Assembly (NCBI RefSeq): GCF_038593265.1
Contig: NZ_CP151979.1
Span: 558,001 to 622,000 of the forward strand
Direction: 5' to 3'
DNA length: 64,000 bases
From: Ureibacillus sp. FSL W7-1570
Lineage (GTDB): Bacteria; Bacillota; Bacilli; Bacillales_A; Planococcaceae
Of the stretch, positions 54,095 to 63,056 are shown piece after piece. Each line of letters begins with the position of its first letter. Positions within the stretch are counted from its first letter, which is position 1. The position numbers and the translations under genes are program-made. The notes below the pieces were generated by a model. It was not told the origin of the DNA, made no database searches, and saw only the letters and a program-made list of their open reading frames with translations.

Positions 54095-54748
54095 TTGAAA
54101 ATCACAATCGAATGGACGTATCACCACAAGGGTGTGGAAACGGTTTTTCGTTCGGAAGAAATGCCTCCAGCCCACGCACTTTCCGTCGCGGAAGAGCTGA
54201 TGAAAACCGGAAGAACAAAAAACATTCTTTTTTTGGATGAACATGATTCGACTTGGACATTGAAAGAAATAAAAAAATATATAAAAGAGATGGAAACGGA
54301 ACCTTCGAATGTGACGGTTTATTTTGATGGCGGATTTAATCTTGAAAGCCGCATATCCGGGTTGGGTTGTGTCATTTATTTTGAGCAAAACGGAAAGAAA
54401 TATCGGTTGCGGAAAAATTTGACTTTGGATGGTCTTTCTTCCAATAATGAAGCGGAATACGCAGCGCTTCATTTTTCTGTCCAAGAATTGGAGTCTCTTG
54501 GCGTCCATCACCAAACGGTCCGATTTATCGGCGATTCGCAAGTGGTGATCAATCAAATGAGCGGTGAATGGCCGGTTTATGAAAAAGAGTTGATGAATTG
54601 GGCGGATCGAATTGATGAATATTTGAACCGGCTTGGCATCAAACCCGAATTTGAACCGGTTTCCCGAAAAGAAAATGAAGAAGCGGACCGGTTGGCAAAC
54701 CAAGCTTTGGATGATATCGAAATAGACGGGAAAATCGAACTGCAATGA
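54095..54748 (+). CDS. RNase H-like protein, YpeP-type
   Basis: 217 residues. The C-terminal ~130 form an RNase HI-like domain: VTVYFDGGFN (first Asp), NNEAEYAALHFSVQEL (Glu), FIGDSQVVINQMSGEW (Asp) and ENEEADRLANQAL (last Asp). The DEDD set is intact. A ~70-residue N-terminal extension (FRSEEMPPAHALSVAEELMKTGR) is typical of Bacillus YpeP-like proteins. TTG start after AGGGAGGGG. Likely RNA/DNA hybrid cleavage, activity unproven. Confidence 0.83.
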   Translation: MKITIEWTYHHKGVETVFRSEEMPPAHALSVAEELMKTGRTKNILFLDEHDSTWTLKEIKKYIKEMETEPSNVTVYFDGGFNLESRISGLGCVIYFEQNGKKYRLRKNLTLDGLSSNNEAEYAALHFSVQELESLGVHHQTVRFIGDSQVVINQMSGEWPVYEKELMNWADRIDEYLNRLGIKPEFEPVSRKENEEADRLANQALDDIEIDGKIELQ

Positions 54749-54852
54749 ATAAATGAATCGAAATAACCAAGTTTGTTAGTTTTATAAAATCATGTAAAAT
54801 TGAAAAATCCATATGGTATAATGTAGGAAACAACAGAATTATTATGTTTTTT

Positions 54853-54934
54853 TGCAGGGGTGGCCGAGTGCCTGAGAAGGTGAAAACACCTAACCCTTTG
54901 AACCGGATGCAGCCAGTACTGCCGTAGGGAGCAA
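54853..54934 (+). promoter_or_regulatory. TPP riboswitch, first of a tandem pair
   Basis: GCAGGGGTGGCC, GCCTGAGAAGG, ACACCTAACCCTTTGAACC and CCGTAGGGAGCAA are the thi-box landmarks. It carries GAACCGGAT where the consensus and the second copy have GAACCTGAT. An extended -10 promoter TGGTATAAT lies at 54814-54822. Its own terminator GCTCTCCAA / TTGGAGAGC with T-run is at 54968-54996. Confidence 0.95.
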
Positions 54935-54967
54935 TACATGAATTCATAGATGGATATTGTGTATTTT

Positions 54968-54997
54968 TGCTCTCCAATATTTGGAGAGCTTTTTAAT
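54968..54997 (+). terminator. Terminator of the first TPP riboswitch
   Basis: GCTCTCCAA (54969-54977) pairs with TTGGAGAGC, followed by TTTTT, 35 bases after the first aptamer. Confidence 0.92.
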
Positions 54998-55018
54998 TAC
55001 ATAGGGAATTTTGGAAAT

Positions 55019-55100
55019 TGCAGGGGTGGCCTGGTGCCTGAGAAGGTGGAAACACCTAACCCTTTGAACCTGATGCAGTTAGCACTGCCGTAGGGAGCAA
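55019..55100 (+). promoter_or_regulatory. TPP riboswitch, second of a tandem pair
   Basis: Same length as the first copy with about seven substitutions and the consensus GAACCTGAT. It is followed by its own terminator at 55124-55158 (ATGCTCTTTTGC / GCAAAAGAGCAT, T-run) and then thiM. Two complete aptamer-terminator units in series give a sharper, more digital response to thiamine pyrophosphate. Confidence 0.96.
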
Positions 55101-55121
55101 TTGAAGATACTTGCAGTCTTT

Positions 55122-55159
55122 TCAATGCTCTTTTGCGCCGTGCAAAAGAGCATTTTTAA
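55122..55159 (+). terminator. Terminator of the second TPP riboswitch
   Basis: AATGCTCTTTTGC and GCAAAAGAGCATT form a 13-bp stem with a short loop and five T, 38 bases before thiM. Confidence 0.93.
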
Positions 55160-55197
55160 GTTTCAAAAGATTAATCCGGATTGAAAGGAGAAAACAA

Positions 55198-55947
55198 ATG
55201 AGCTTATACAAAATCAGACAAAAGAATCCATTGATTCATTGCATTACCAATACCGTGGTGACAAATTTTACGGCAAACGGCTTGCTTGCCATCGGCGCTT
55301 CACCTGTCATGTCGGATGAGCCATTGGATGTTGAAGATATGACATCGATTGCCGATGCATTGTTAATCAATATTGGCACATTGAATAAAAATTCAGTGGA
55401 AGCCATGTTTTTAGCCGGAAAAAAAGCGAATGAATTGAATATTCCGGTTGTATTGGATCCGGTGGGGGCAGGTGCCACGAAATATCGTAAAGAGGTGTCT
55501 GAAAATCTGTTGAGAGAAATCAAGTTTGATTTAATCCGTTGCAATGCCGGTGAATTGGCTGCAATCGCCGGAATCGATTGGCAGGCAAAAGGTGTGGACA
55601 GCGGAGAAGGGGAGATGGATATTGTCCTTGTGGCAAAGGATACGGCCAAGAAATTTGGAACAATGGTTGCGGTTTCAGGAAAAGAAGATGTTGTAACGGA
55701 TGGGGAATGGATTCTTTTTGTCCGCGGCGGCCATGAGTGGATGACGCAGGTGACGGGGACGGGCTGTTTATTGAGCGCCATTTGCGCGGGAGCATTATGT
55801 TTGGAAGGGGACAGACTCGAAAATATCCGGAACGTGTTGGCCGATTATAAAAAAGTGGCCGAATTTGCTTCGAAAGAAAAATACCTTGGTTCATTCCAAG
55901 TGGAAATCATAAACGGTCTACATCAAATTTCAAGAGGTGAATTATAA
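55198..55947 (+). CDS. thiM: Hydroxyethylthiazole kinase
   Basis: Thiazole salvage kinase. LIHCITNTVVTNFTANGLLA, GASPVMSDEP, VLDPVGAGATKYR and VTGTGCLLSA are ThiM signatures. About 249 residues; ATG 55198 with GAAAGGAG. Overlaps thiD by one base; first gene after the tandem TPP riboswitches. Confidence 0.96.
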   Translation: MSLYKIRQKNPLIHCITNTVVTNFTANGLLAIGASPVMSDEPLDVEDMTSIADALLINIGTLNKNSVEAMFLAGKKANELNIPVVLDPVGAGATKYRKEVSENLLREIKFDLIRCNAGELAAIAGIDWQAKGVDSGEGEMDIVLVAKDTAKKFGTMVAVSGKEDVVTDGEWILFVRGGHEWMTQVTGTGCLLSAICAGALCLEGDRLENIRNVLADYKKVAEFASKEKYLGSFQVEIINGLHQISRGEL

Positions 55948-56762
55948 TGAATATCGTTATGACGATTGCAGGCTCGGACAGCGGTGGAGGCGCCGGCATT
56001 CAGGCGGATTTGAAAACATTCCAGGAGCTGAAGGTTTTTGGCACATCCGTCATTACGGCATTGACAGCCCAAAATACGTTGGGGGTGGAAGGGATTTATC
56101 CAACAACTCCTGATTTTGTCGAACTTCAAATGAAGGCGGTTTTCGAAGATTTTGATGTAAAAGCCTTGAAAACGGGAATGTTGTTTTCTGCGGATATTAT
56201 TCAAAGAATCGCGAAAAGCTTGAGGGATCAAGAAGTTCAAATCGTTGTCGATCCGGTTATGATTGCGAAGGGCGGACAAGCGTTGCTGCAAGAAGATGCC
56301 GTGCGGGCCATGAAAAAGGAATTGCTGCCGATTGCGAACATTGTCACCCCAAACATCCCGGAAGCGGAAACCATCACCGGCATGAACATTCATACTGCGG
56401 AAGAGATCCGGGAAGCGGCGGAGAAGATTTTGCAGCTTGGAGTTGATTGCGTCGTCATGAAAGGGGGGCATTTGGACGGGCCATCCGCGGTTGATACGGT
56501 GTTTTTCAAAGACGGGTCTTCATTCAAAATGAGATCAAAAAGAATCAATACGAAACATACCCATGGGACAGGATGCACTTTTTCGGCAGCCATTACCGCC
56601 CATTTGGGAAGAGGGCTGTCTTTGAAGGAAGCCATTATTGAAGCGAAAAAATTTGTCCAAGGGGCAATCGAAAATCCGCTCAATATCGGCCATGGCCATG
56701 GACCGACGAATCACTTTGCCCATCGGTTGGGATATGAAGCGGAGGTGGAAATCATTGAATAG
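55947..56762 (+). CDS. thiD: Hydroxymethylpyrimidine (phosphate) kinase
   Basis: Phosphorylates HMP and HMP-P. MTIAGSDSGGGAGIQADLKTF, VDPVMIAKGGQALL, TPNIPEAE and HGTGCTFSAAI are ThiD motifs. 271 residues. AGAGGTG upstream within thiM end; overlaps thiE by 8 bases. Confidence 0.96.
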   Translation: MNIVMTIAGSDSGGGAGIQADLKTFQELKVFGTSVITALTAQNTLGVEGIYPTTPDFVELQMKAVFEDFDVKALKTGMLFSADIIQRIAKSLRDQEVQIVVDPVMIAKGGQALLQEDAVRAMKKELLPIANIVTPNIPEAETITGMNIHTAEEIREAAEKILQLGVDCVVMKGGHLDGPSAVDTVFFKDGSSFKMRSKRINTKHTHGTGCTFSAAITAHLGRGLSLKEAIIEAKKFVQGAIENPLNIGHGHGPTNHFAHRLGYEAEVEIIE

Positions 56763-57381
56763 AAAAGAGTTGGCGGTTTATTTCATTATGGGAACGGAAA
56801 ATTGCAAGAGCGAACATCCCCTTGAAGTATTGAAAGATGCATTGCAAGCGGGAATTACTTTTTTTCAACTGAGAGAAAAAGGGAAACAACCGTTAACCGG
56901 TGGGGAGCTTGAACAATTTGCCAGGGAATGCCAATCCTTATGCAAACAGTATCAGGTGCCTTTTATCATTAACGATGATGTGGAACTTGCGTTAAAAATT
57001 GATGCCGATGGTGTTCATGTGGGACAAGACGATACACCGATCCAAGAAATTCGGGAAAAGTTTCAAAATAAAGTTATCGGTGTTTCCGTCCACAATGAAG
57101 AAGAATTGGTGAAAGCCGTCCAAAGCGGCGCCGATTATGTGGGCATCGGTCCAATCTATGAAACGAAATCAAAGCCGGATGCAAAAAAGCCTGCGGGAGT
57201 GACATTTTTAAGGAAGGCTCGTGAAATGTATCCGAATTTCCCCATTGTGGCAATTGGCGGCATCACACCAGCGAACGCACAAAAAGTGAAAGAAGCCGGA
57301 GCGGATGGGGTGGCGGTGATTTCCTCCATTTGCGAAAGCGATGATCGGCATAAAACCGTGCAATTATTAAAAGGGAAATAA
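56755..57381 (+). CDS. thiE: Thiamine-phosphate synthase
   Basis: Condenses HMP-PP and thiazole phosphate. GITFFQLREKG, FIINDDVELAL, DGVHVGQDD, GVSVHNEEE, DYVGIGPIYETKSKPDA and VAIGGITPAN are ThiE signatures. About 208 residues; TTG start with GGAGGTGG, overlapping the thiD stop. With thiM and thiD it makes a salvage pathway; thiC and thiG are not here. Confidence 0.96.
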   Translation: MNRKELAVYFIMGTENCKSEHPLEVLKDALQAGITFFQLREKGKQPLTGGELEQFARECQSLCKQYQVPFIINDDVELALKIDADGVHVGQDDTPIQEIREKFQNKVIGVSVHNEEELVKAVQSGADYVGIGPIYETKSKPDAKKPAGVTFLRKAREMYPNFPIVAIGGITPANAQKVKEAGADGVAVISSICESDDRHKTVQLLKGK

Positions 57382-57411
57382 AGGAATTTTAAATAAACTG
57401 AAAAAAAGGAA

Positions 57412-57511
57412 TTTACACAATAATAAAATTCGATTATAATTGAATTCGTAATTAAATAGGGAGCGGAAACATGGTGGAGTCTGTCAACAGGGCTCCACCA
57501 TGTCTTTTTTT
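57412..57511 (+). promoter_or_regulatory. Promoter plus leader terminator before the antiporter gene
   Basis: TTTACA (57412-57417) and TATAAT (57435-57440) with a 17-base spacer form a good promoter. About 25 bases downstream an 11-bp hairpin ACATGGTGGAG / CTCCACCATGT (57469-57479, 57493-57503) with seven T is an intrinsic terminator, still 40 bases before the gene. No known riboswitch fits so short a leader. It is either an attenuator for the antiporter or the end of a ~65-base RNA and of the thi operon. Confidence 0.7.
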
Positions 57512-57552
57512 GGCTTCCTTTCATAGAAAATTGACAACAGGGGGTTACAAAG

Positions 57553-58716
57553 GTGGATGTTTTTGACTTTATTTTACAGATTGTTCTCGTGCTGCTTGTT
57601 GCCAAAATAGCGGGTCAAATCAGCCTTCGCTTTGGTCAACCGTCCGTCCTCGGAAAAATCATTGCCGGGATTATCCTGGGTCCAGCTGTTCTCGGTTGGA
57701 TTGAGCAAACGGAACTGATTCATGTTTTCAGTGAAATCGGCGTTTTATTATTGATGTTCCTCGCCGGACTTGAAACGGATTTGGAGAGTTTGAACAAAAA
57801 TATGAAGGCGGCAACCCTTGTAGCCGTTTTAGGGGTGGTTATGCCGATCATCATGGGATGGGCTGCATCTCCTCTATTCCATATCCCTACATCCGAGGGT
57901 GTATTCTTAGGGTTATTGCTCGCTGCAACTAGCGTAAGTATATCCGTTCAAACATTGCGGGAAATCGGCTGGTTGAACAGCAGGGAAGGTGCGACTCTGC
58001 TTGGGGCAGCGGTATTGGATGATGTCATCGTTGTCATTCTCATCGCGGTTGCCATCGGCTTCTTTATGGGGACGGATACAAATATCGCATGGGTCGTTGC
58101 CCAACAAATTATTTTCTTTATCATCATTTACATTGTTGGAAAATATATTGTTCCAAAATTCATGCATCTGTTTGGAGGCATGCAGATTACAGAACCGGTT
58201 GTTACAGCCGGATTGATTTTATTATTCGCTGCGGCGTATTTCGCTGATTTCCTCGGTGTATCAGGAATCATTGGTACATATTTCATGGGGGTTGCCATCA
58301 GCAGAACAAAATATGCAAAAGAAATTGAACACGGGATTTCCCCGATTGCCTATGGCATATTTGTTCCGTTCTTCTTTATCAACATCGGATTGCCAATGAG
58401 CTTTGATGGTATAGGGGATCAAATCGTATTTATCATTGTCTTCTCATTGATTGCTGTGCTTTCCAAATTTATTGGCTGCGGACTTGGGGCAAAAGTTTGC
58501 GGATTTGGATGGAAATCCTCTGCGGGCATTGGCGCAGGAATGATTTCCCGCGGGGAAGTGGCGTTAATTTTGGCTTCCATCGGACTGTCTGGCGGCATAT
58601 TATCCCATGAGTTCTATGGAGCCATGATTGTCGTCATCATCATTACTACTTTGGTTACTCCGCCGTTATTGAAGCTGATCTTCGGCAAACGCTTGGAAAC
58701 TCAAGAAGATGCATAA
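57553..58716 (+). CDS. CPA2 monovalent cation:proton antiporter (GerN/NapA-like)
   Basis: 387 residues with about 12 hydrophobic segments. LGKIIAGIILGPAVLG, LLMFLAGLETDLE, and LGAAVLDDVIVVIL with the paired Asp of CPA2 ion exchangers; GMISRGEVALILASIG at the end. Length equals GerN, the Na+/H+-K+ antiporter of Bacillus spore germination, and it lacks RCK/TrkA domains. GTG start with AGGGGG. Cation specificity cannot be read. Confidence 0.87.
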   Translation: MDVFDFILQIVLVLLVAKIAGQISLRFGQPSVLGKIIAGIILGPAVLGWIEQTELIHVFSEIGVLLLMFLAGLETDLESLNKNMKAATLVAVLGVVMPIIMGWAASPLFHIPTSEGVFLGLLLAATSVSISVQTLREIGWLNSREGATLLGAAVLDDVIVVILIAVAIGFFMGTDTNIAWVVAQQIIFFIIIYIVGKYIVPKFMHLFGGMQITEPVVTAGLILLFAAAYFADFLGVSGIIGTYFMGVAISRTKYAKEIEHGISPIAYGIFVPFFFINIGLPMSFDGIGDQIVFIIVFSLIAVLSKFIGCGLGAKVCGFGWKSSAGIGAGMISRGEVALILASIGLSGGILSHEFYGAMIVVIIITTLVTPPLLKLIFGKRLETQEDA

Positions 58717-58734
58717 ATGATTTGGAAACAATGA

Positions 58735-58771
58735 ATGGGCCGACTGGATTCCAGTCAGCCCATTTTTTTGA
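58735..58771. terminator. Intrinsic terminator
   Basis: ATGGGCCGACTGGA / TCCAGTCAGCCCAT hairpin with seven T, between the antiporter and the convergent chemoreceptor. Confidence 0.9.
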
Positions 58772-60763
58772 TTAAATTTTAAATTTGCTTACGGTTTCCG
58801 ATAACTCTTTGCTTAAATGGTTCAGTTCTTCGGAAGCTTCAGCCACTGAATGGATGGCATTTAGCTGCTCGTCGCTTGCCGCGCTTACTTCTTCGCAAGC
58901 TGCAGCCGTTGATTGAGCCGTCATGGACATTTCTTCAATCGTTTGAACGACACGGTCTTTGTATTTGATAATGCCGTCTATTTCTTCAATCACGTTTTTG
59001 AATGTATTTTCCATATTTTGAATCAACGTTGAAAGGTTCTGGAATAGGTTTCCTGTATCTTCAACCACTTTTTCCTGATCTTTGAAAGTCTCTTGCATTT
59101 CATTCATTTCATCGACAACCGTATTTGCTTCCTGTTGCAATTGTTGGATGGTCGATTTGACGTGTTCTGTCGCTTTTGCGGATTGTTCCGCAAGTTTCCG
59201 GACTTCATCGGCCACAACGGCAAATCCTTTACCGTGTTCCCCGGCACGGGCCGCCTCAATGCTCGCATTTAAAGCGAGAAGATTTGTTTGTTCAGAGATT
59301 TCAGAGATGGTATCCATAATCGATTCAATGGCTTCGATTTTTCCCTCAAGGGAAGTTACGGCGCGGGCCATATTCTCCAATTCCGCTTTCGAGTTTTCAA
59401 AGGAATTCAATAAGCTATACATTTTATCTTGCCCTTCTTGATTCAGATCGTTGGCTTCATTTGTAATTCCTTTGAGCGCTTTTGATTGTTCCGTCATTTG
59501 GTTGATTTTTTCTCCCAATTTTGCTGAGGATACTGTAACTTGATCCGCATTTTCACTTGATTGAGTTGCTCCGATGGCAATGTCTCTTACCGCTTTTGTC
59601 ACTTCAACACTGGATGCATTCGTTTCTTCCGCAAGGGCGCTCAAATGATGGGAACGGTCTTCGACTTGCCGGGATGATTCTTGAACAACCCCGATGATTT
59701 TTTTCATTTCTTTTAGCATTTTATTGAAATGCTGGGCTAATTGGCCGATTTCATCATTTCTTTTCGTATCGATATGTACAGTTAAATCGCCTTGTGCAAC
59801 CTTTTCCATGGAAGAGCTCAATGTATGTAGCGGTTTAATCGTTTTTGTGATTGTGAAATACAGAATGATCGCAGTTGCCACAAGTATCATCAAAGCAAAC
59901 AAAATAATCATATGCTGTATGCTTTTGGCGGTGTTATGCAATTGGTCCACATTATAAACGGCGCCGACAGTCCAGCCTAATGAAGGAATTTTTTCATAAA
60001 CGACAACAGATTGTTGATCTCCTATTTTCGTTTTTATTGCGTCTTTTTGTTTTTCATCCTTCAGAATTTCTTCCACATATCCCACAGAACTCAAATCATC
60101 GCCTGTTTGTGTCGGGTGGACGATTGCCATGCCGGAAGAATCCAACACAATCGGATATCCTTCAAACCCCAAATCTATTTTTGAAATTTCCTCTGTTAAA
60201 CTGGATAATAATATGTCAACTCCCAAAACGCCGATGACTTCATTTCCTTCTTTCACCGCTTTTGACCCGGCAATGGCATATTCTCCCGATTGGGCATCCA
60301 CATACGGTGGTGACCATAACACTTCATCCGGATTTTTTCTTGCTTCCGTATACCATGCGCGGGAATTCACATCCAAATCAAAAATTTCGTCAAAATGAGG
60401 CTCCGTAATAATTTTATTGCCATCAGTAAAGTAAATGTTTGCGGCGGAATCATAAATGTCCAAATATTTTTTCAATTGTTGACGGAATACCTGATCCCCT
60501 TCATCATTATAGGTTGTTGAATGATGATAGTAATCTTTGACATCCTGGTCTGAAGTGATTTTTAAAATGCTTTTTTCATAACCATCAATAAAATTTGAGA
60601 TTGAATTGGTCAACTCACTGACAAGGTTCTCACTTTGATCAATGACCGTTTCTTCTGTTTTCGATGAAATTAGGATGGAACTGGCGGTGGATAGGGCACC
60701 AAGTCCTATCATGATAATCAGGAGCACTACCACAATAATTTTCCATCGTATGGAAACTTTCAT
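58772..60763 (-). CDS. Methyl-accepting chemotaxis protein, dCache type
   Basis: 663 residues. Membrane segments near 9-31 and 283-305 flank an extracellular double-Cache domain with [21 protein letters not shown] and GVLGVDILL, resembling amino-acid-binding dCache receptors. HAMP (about 305-360) and a long signalling helix bundle with the tip [29 protein letters not shown] (spread over residues ~497-525) follow. Directs chemotaxis through CheA/CheW. Ligand class is inference. Confidence 0.93.
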   Translation of the reverse strand: MKVSIRWKIIVVVLLIIMIGLGALSTASSILISSKTEETVIDQSENLVSELTNSISNFIDGYEKSILKITSDQDVKDYYHHSTTYNDEGDQVFRQQLKKYLDIYDSAANIYFTDGNKIITEPHFDEIFDLDVNSRAWYTEARKNPDEVLWSPPYVDAQSGEYAIAGSKAVKEGNEVIGVLGVDILLSSLTEEISKIDLGFEGYPIVLDSSGMAIVHPTQTGDDLSSVGYVEEILKDEKQKDAIKTKIGDQQSVVVYEKIPSLGWTVGAVYNVDQLHNTAKSIQHMIILFALMILVATAIILYFTITKTIKPLHTLSSSMEKVAQGDLTVHIDTKRNDEIGQLAQHFNKMLKEMKKIIGVVQESSRQVEDRSHHLSALAEETNASSVEVTKAVRDIAIGATQSSENADQVTVSSAKLGEKINQMTEQSKALKGITNEANDLNQEGQDKMYSLLNSFENSKAELENMARAVTSLEGKIEAIESIMDTISEISEQTNLLALNASIEAARAGEHGKGFAVVADEVRKLAEQSAKATEHVKSTIQQLQQEANTVVDEMNEMQETFKDQEKVVEDTGNLFQNLSTLIQNMENTFKNVIEEIDGIIKYKDRVVQTIEEMSMTAQSTAAACEEVSAASDEQLNAIHSVAEASEELNHLSKELSETVSKFKI

Positions 60764-61119
60764 TTTGCAACCTCCATTTTATTATTTTCAACAAACTTAA
60801 TATTAGTAAAAAAAGGGGAGGTTGTCTAATTTCTCAGTAAACTTTGAGTATTAATAAAAGAATGGATTTTAGGATTTTTGAAATATTTTTTCCGAATTAT
60901 TTTCTATCATAATAGATGGATTATGGAAGGAGATATCAAAAAAATATCAATTTTCGATTGATTTATAATAATTTTTTTTGAGAAATTTATTACATTACTC
61001 TATTTTTTTTGAAAATTCTTTCGGGTTATATCCCTTATTATTTATGGGATATGACCTTCATTAGGAGCATTTGCCGCAAATATCAACGGAACAATTATAT
61101 GTAAATTTTTATATAGGAA
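60764..61119. other. AT-rich intergenic region upstream of proS leader
   Basis: Divergent gap between the chemoreceptor and proS. Long A/T runs; a short hairpin TTATCCC-like repeat (GGGTTATATCCC...GGGATATGACC near 61022-61054) is visible. No gene is supported. Confidence 0.4.
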
Positions 61120-61343
61120 TTGTATTTATTGCTTGAATTTGGTACATTATATTAGAAATAGATATTCGTATACAAAACAATCCAAAGTGTGAATGGAATA
61201 AATAGCATTCGCTGAGAGCTATATCGCCACCGGGAACCATGAATATTAATTGATGGTCAAAATGATTCCATATGTCTTTTGGTGGTTACACGACTATTCA
61301 GCGTAAAGGCGTCCAAAGGCGGGCATCTTTACGCTATTTTGTT
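61120..61343 (+). promoter_or_regulatory. T-box-like attenuator upstream of proS
   Basis: A promoter TTGTAT-N17-TACATT lies at 61120-61148. The leader has GGGAACCATGAA with a candidate proline specifier CCA (61237-61239), a T-box-like GGTGGTTACACG (61281-61292) and a terminator AGCGTAAAG / CTTTACGCT (61300-61308, 61327-61335) containing GTCC like other T-box terminators. Stem I is much shorter than in the proC and proBA leaders. A proline T-box of unusual short form is the best reading. Confidence 0.55.
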
Positions 61344-61358
61344 GCGAGGAGGATGACT

Positions 61359-62795
61359 ATGTCACAACAAACGAATGATTTTACAAAGTGGTATATTGAC
61401 ACAATTCAAAAAGCGGATTTGATGGATTACACGCCAGTGCGCGGCTGTATCGCATTCAAACCGGATGGATATGAAATTTGGGAACATATTCAGTCGGAAA
61501 TGGACCGGCGTTTCAAGGAAACAGGGCATCGCAATGCATATTTCCCAATGCTGATTCCTGAGTCTTTCTTCCAAAAAGAAAAAGAACACGTGGAAGGATT
61601 TTCTCCGGAGCTTCCATGGGTGACGGAAGCGGCAGGGGAAAAATTGGAAGAACGTTTGGCGCTCCGTCCTACTTCCGAAACAATGATTGGTTATTTATAT
61701 TCCAACTGGATCAAATCTTATCGTGATCTCCCTGTACTGATCAACCAGTGGGCAAACGTATTCCGTTGGGAAAAGAAAACTCTTCCATTTATCCGCACTT
61801 CCGAGTTTTTGTGGCAAGAAGGGCACACAGCTCATGAAAATGAAGAAGATGCACGAAAAGAAACGATGCAAATGCTCAATATCTATAAAGATGTGGTAGA
61901 AAACGTATTGGCGATTCCGGTGTATGATGGACAAAAAACGCCATCTGAACGCTTCGCCGGCGCTGTGGATACTTACTCCATCGAAGCGATGATGAAAGAC
62001 GGAAAAGCCGTACAAGCCGGGACAAGCCACTATTTAGGTACAAAATTCGCAGAAGCGTTCAACATTAAATATTTGAACCGTGAAAACAAACACGTTCATG
62101 TTCATACAACTTCATGGGGTACGTCAACACGTTTGATCGGTTCGGTCATTATGGTGCATGGGGATGAAAAAGGATTGGTTCTTCCTCCAAAAATTGCACC
62201 GACACAAGTGATCTTAATTCCTGTCGGCCCATGGAAAAAAACGCCTGCCATCATCGAAAAATTGGAAGAAATCCAAAAAGCTTTAAAAGAAAAAGGAATT
62301 CGTGTACGCATCGACGATTCAGACCAATCTCCAGGATTTAAATTCAATGAATGGGAATTAAAAGGAGTGCCAGTCCGTATTGAACTTGGACCTCGCGATT
62401 TGGAAAACAATCAAGTCATCTTGAAAGCCCGCGATGAAGATGAAAAAATCACTGTTTCCATTGAATCCGTTGTGGAAGCGGTGGAAAAAGAATTGGAAAC
62501 AATGCAACAACGTCTATATGAAAAAGCAAAAGCATTCCGCGATGCAAACTCTCATACAGATATTGATACATTAGACCAATTAAAAGAACATATCACAAAT
62601 TGTGAGAAAAACGGTACGATCCCAGGTTGGATTCTTGGCGGTTGGTGCGGCGACGATGCATGTGAAGCGAAAGTGAAGGAAGAAACGAAATTCACATCGC
62701 GCAATATTCCGTTTAATCCGCCAACAACGAAACATACTTGCATCACATGCGGAAAAGAAGCAAAACATACTGTTTGGTTCGGTAGAGCTTATTAA
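61359..62795 (+). CDS. proS: Prolyl-tRNA synthetase, archaeal/eukaryal type
   Basis: About 478 residues. Class II motifs: motif 1 region HRNAYFPMLIPESFF, motif 2 FRWEKKTLPFIRTSEFLWQEGHTAH, motif 3 GSVIMVHGDEKGLVLPP. There is no editing INS domain, and the C-terminus has four Cys (WCGDDACEAKV, CITCGKEA) of a zinc-binding domain ending WFGRAY, as in archaeal-like ProS (ProS2 of B. cereus). ATG 61359 is eight bases from GAGGAGG; upstream in-frame ATGs lie in the leader. Possibly a second, proline-starvation-induced synthetase. Confidence 0.94.
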   Translation: MSQQTNDFTKWYIDTIQKADLMDYTPVRGCIAFKPDGYEIWEHIQSEMDRRFKETGHRNAYFPMLIPESFFQKEKEHVEGFSPELPWVTEAAGEKLEERLALRPTSETMIGYLYSNWIKSYRDLPVLINQWANVFRWEKKTLPFIRTSEFLWQEGHTAHENEEDARKETMQMLNIYKDVVENVLAIPVYDGQKTPSERFAGAVDTYSIEAMMKDGKAVQAGTSHYLGTKFAEAFNIKYLNRENKHVHVHTTSWGTSTRLIGSVIMVHGDEKGLVLPPKIAPTQVILIPVGPWKKTPAIIEKLEEIQKALKEKGIRVRIDDSDQSPGFKFNEWELKGVPVRIELGPRDLENNQVILKARDEDEKITVSIESVVEAVEKELETMQQRLYEKAKAFRDANSHTDIDTLDQLKEHITNCEKNGTIPGWILGGWCGDDACEAKVKEETKFTSRNIPFNPPTTKHTCITCGKEAKHTVWFGRAY

Positions 62796-62820
62796 TTAAT
62801 CTAACAAACTTCATCAAAGA

Positions 62821-62856
62821 AAAGACTGTTGGAAAATATATCCAACAGTCTTTTTC
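62821..62856 (+). terminator. Intrinsic terminator of proS
   Basis: AAAGACTGTTGGA / TCCAACAGTCTTT hairpin with T-run. Confidence 0.92.
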
Positions 62857-62918
62857 ATTTTTCATCTTATTATGAAGGATTCATAAAGCGCACTTGCATG
62901 TGAATTTTCACAAATACT

Positions 62919-62980
62919 TTGCAAAATTTATTTGTCTATTATATATTCTAATTAAACATGGTTCTAATTAAACCATCTTG
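62919..62980 (+). promoter_or_regulatory. Ter-like direct repeat overlapping the rtp promoter
   Basis: TTGCAA (62919-62924) and TATATT (62942-62947) with a 17-base spacer form a promoter. Overlapping its -10 is a 16-base-period direct repeat: TTCTAATTAAAC at 62946-62957 and again at 62962-62973. Overlapping half-sites like this recall B. subtilis Ter sites (ACTAATT... CTATGTACTAAAT) bound by Rtp dimers, and there too the rtp promoter overlaps Ter. Autorepression is likely; replication-fork arrest is possible. Confidence 0.65.
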
Positions 62981-63056
62981 GACAAAAAATTCTCGCGCCA
63001 TGTATTTTCATAAAAACCTATCAATCCACGTACAGCACTTAAGGAGTTGTAAATGA

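Noticed and set aside
53942-54745. 267-codon minus-strand frame opposite the RNase H-like gene
   Set aside because: Mirror of a real gene: the plus strand has all RNase H catalytic residues and a ribosome site; the minus product is Phe/Arg/His-rich as expected for antisense.
55236-56471. Long minus-strand frames opposite thiM and thiD
   Set aside because: Antisense to well-recognised thiamine genes, no start signals.
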